The notes under the pieces: model-generated
Databases searched by the model: none
What the model saw: only the letters and a program-made list of their open reading frames with translations
What the model was told of the DNA's origin: nothing
Program-made: the position numbers and the translations under genes
In this document: positions 40,599-40,732 of the stretch, one piece after another
Layout: every line of letters starts with the position of its first letter
How positions within the stretch are numbered: the first letter of the stretch is position 1
DNA from: a virus
Virus record (IMG/VR): IMGVR_UViG_3300025424_000003
Span: 1 to 40,732 of that record
Strand: one strand, 5' to 3'
Length of the DNA: 40,732 nucleotides

Positions 40599-40732
40599 AT
40601 GGAAAAGTTAACATTGTCTACTCAACTAGTAAATCAAATTATGGGATATCTTGGTACAAAGCCATTCCAAGAAGTTTTTCAATTGATTGATGCTGTTCAA
40701 AAAGAAGCAGCTAATCAACAACAAACACCTCC
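40599..40732 (+). CDS. 5' part of the small protein split by the joint
   Basis: ATG at 40599, MEKLTLSTQLVNQIMGYLGT, in frame through the end of the window and into base 2 of the start, giving 49 residues. Continuity in frame across the 99-base overlap supports circularity. See the entry for 2-115. Confidence 0.75.
   Translation, partial: MEKLTLSTQLVNQIMGYLGTKPFQEVFQLIDAVQKEAANQQQTP
40634..40732. repeat. terminal direct repeat, right copy
   Basis: Identical to 1-99 (99 bases). One copy should be removed to give the circular 40,633-bp map. Confidence 0.95.

Overview
The window is a complete, circularly permuted genome of a tailed phage. Its first 99 bases are repeated exactly as its last 99 bases, and a 49-residue gene reads straight through the joint, so the real molecule is a 40,633-bp circle (or a circular map of a permuted genome). 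Gene content points to a short-tailed (podovirus-like) phage: large terminase, a 724-residue portal, scaffold, a capsid protein of the DUF5309/SU10 type, an adaptor, large fibres, candidate ejection proteins, and no tape measure, sheath or tail-tube genes. Strong AGGAG-type ribosome sites, a nested Rz/Rz1 spanin pair and family resemblances (a Dcm gene with an overlapping second frame, RusA, a DUF1071 annealing protein) suggest a Gram-negative host, probably a beta- or gammaproteobacterium from fresh water. That host guess is inference from remembered families.

Layout. (1) 26.2-40.7 kb continuing through the joint to 12.8 kb, + strand: one very long late unit. It starts at a promoter with a 29-bp direct repeat beside a G-run tract, then packaging, portal, scaffold, capsid, adaptor, a 1225-residue fibre, a homing endonuclease, a glycosyltransferase, a tail protein, a second fibre, ejection-type proteins, and a densely overlapping lysis cassette ending in a clear terminator. 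(2) 12.9-14.2 kb, +: an acetyltransferase and a metallophosphoesterase. (3) 16.6-14.3 kb, - strand: nine small overlapping genes including a single-strand annealing protein and a candidate ssDNA-binding protein. (4) 16.7-23.5 kb, +: a small Cro-like regulator, a replication-type protein, a structured non-coding stretch, Dcm with a second full-length reading frame, RusA, a YbcO-like nuclease, many small unknown proteins and a second homing endonuclease. (5) 25.6-23.9 kb, -: a promoter, seven small unknown genes and a terminator.

The phage carries recombination functions (annealing protein, resolvase, nuclease) but I see no DNA polymerase, replicative helicase, RNA polymerase or integrase, so it probably depends on host replication and transcription. 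The most interesting points are the fully overlapping reading frame in the Dcm gene, the run of stem-loops just upstream of it (17485-17806), a pseudoknot-like leader at 20769-20860, the overlapping membrane-protein genes in the lysis cassette, and the G-rich/direct-repeat region that drives the late genes.
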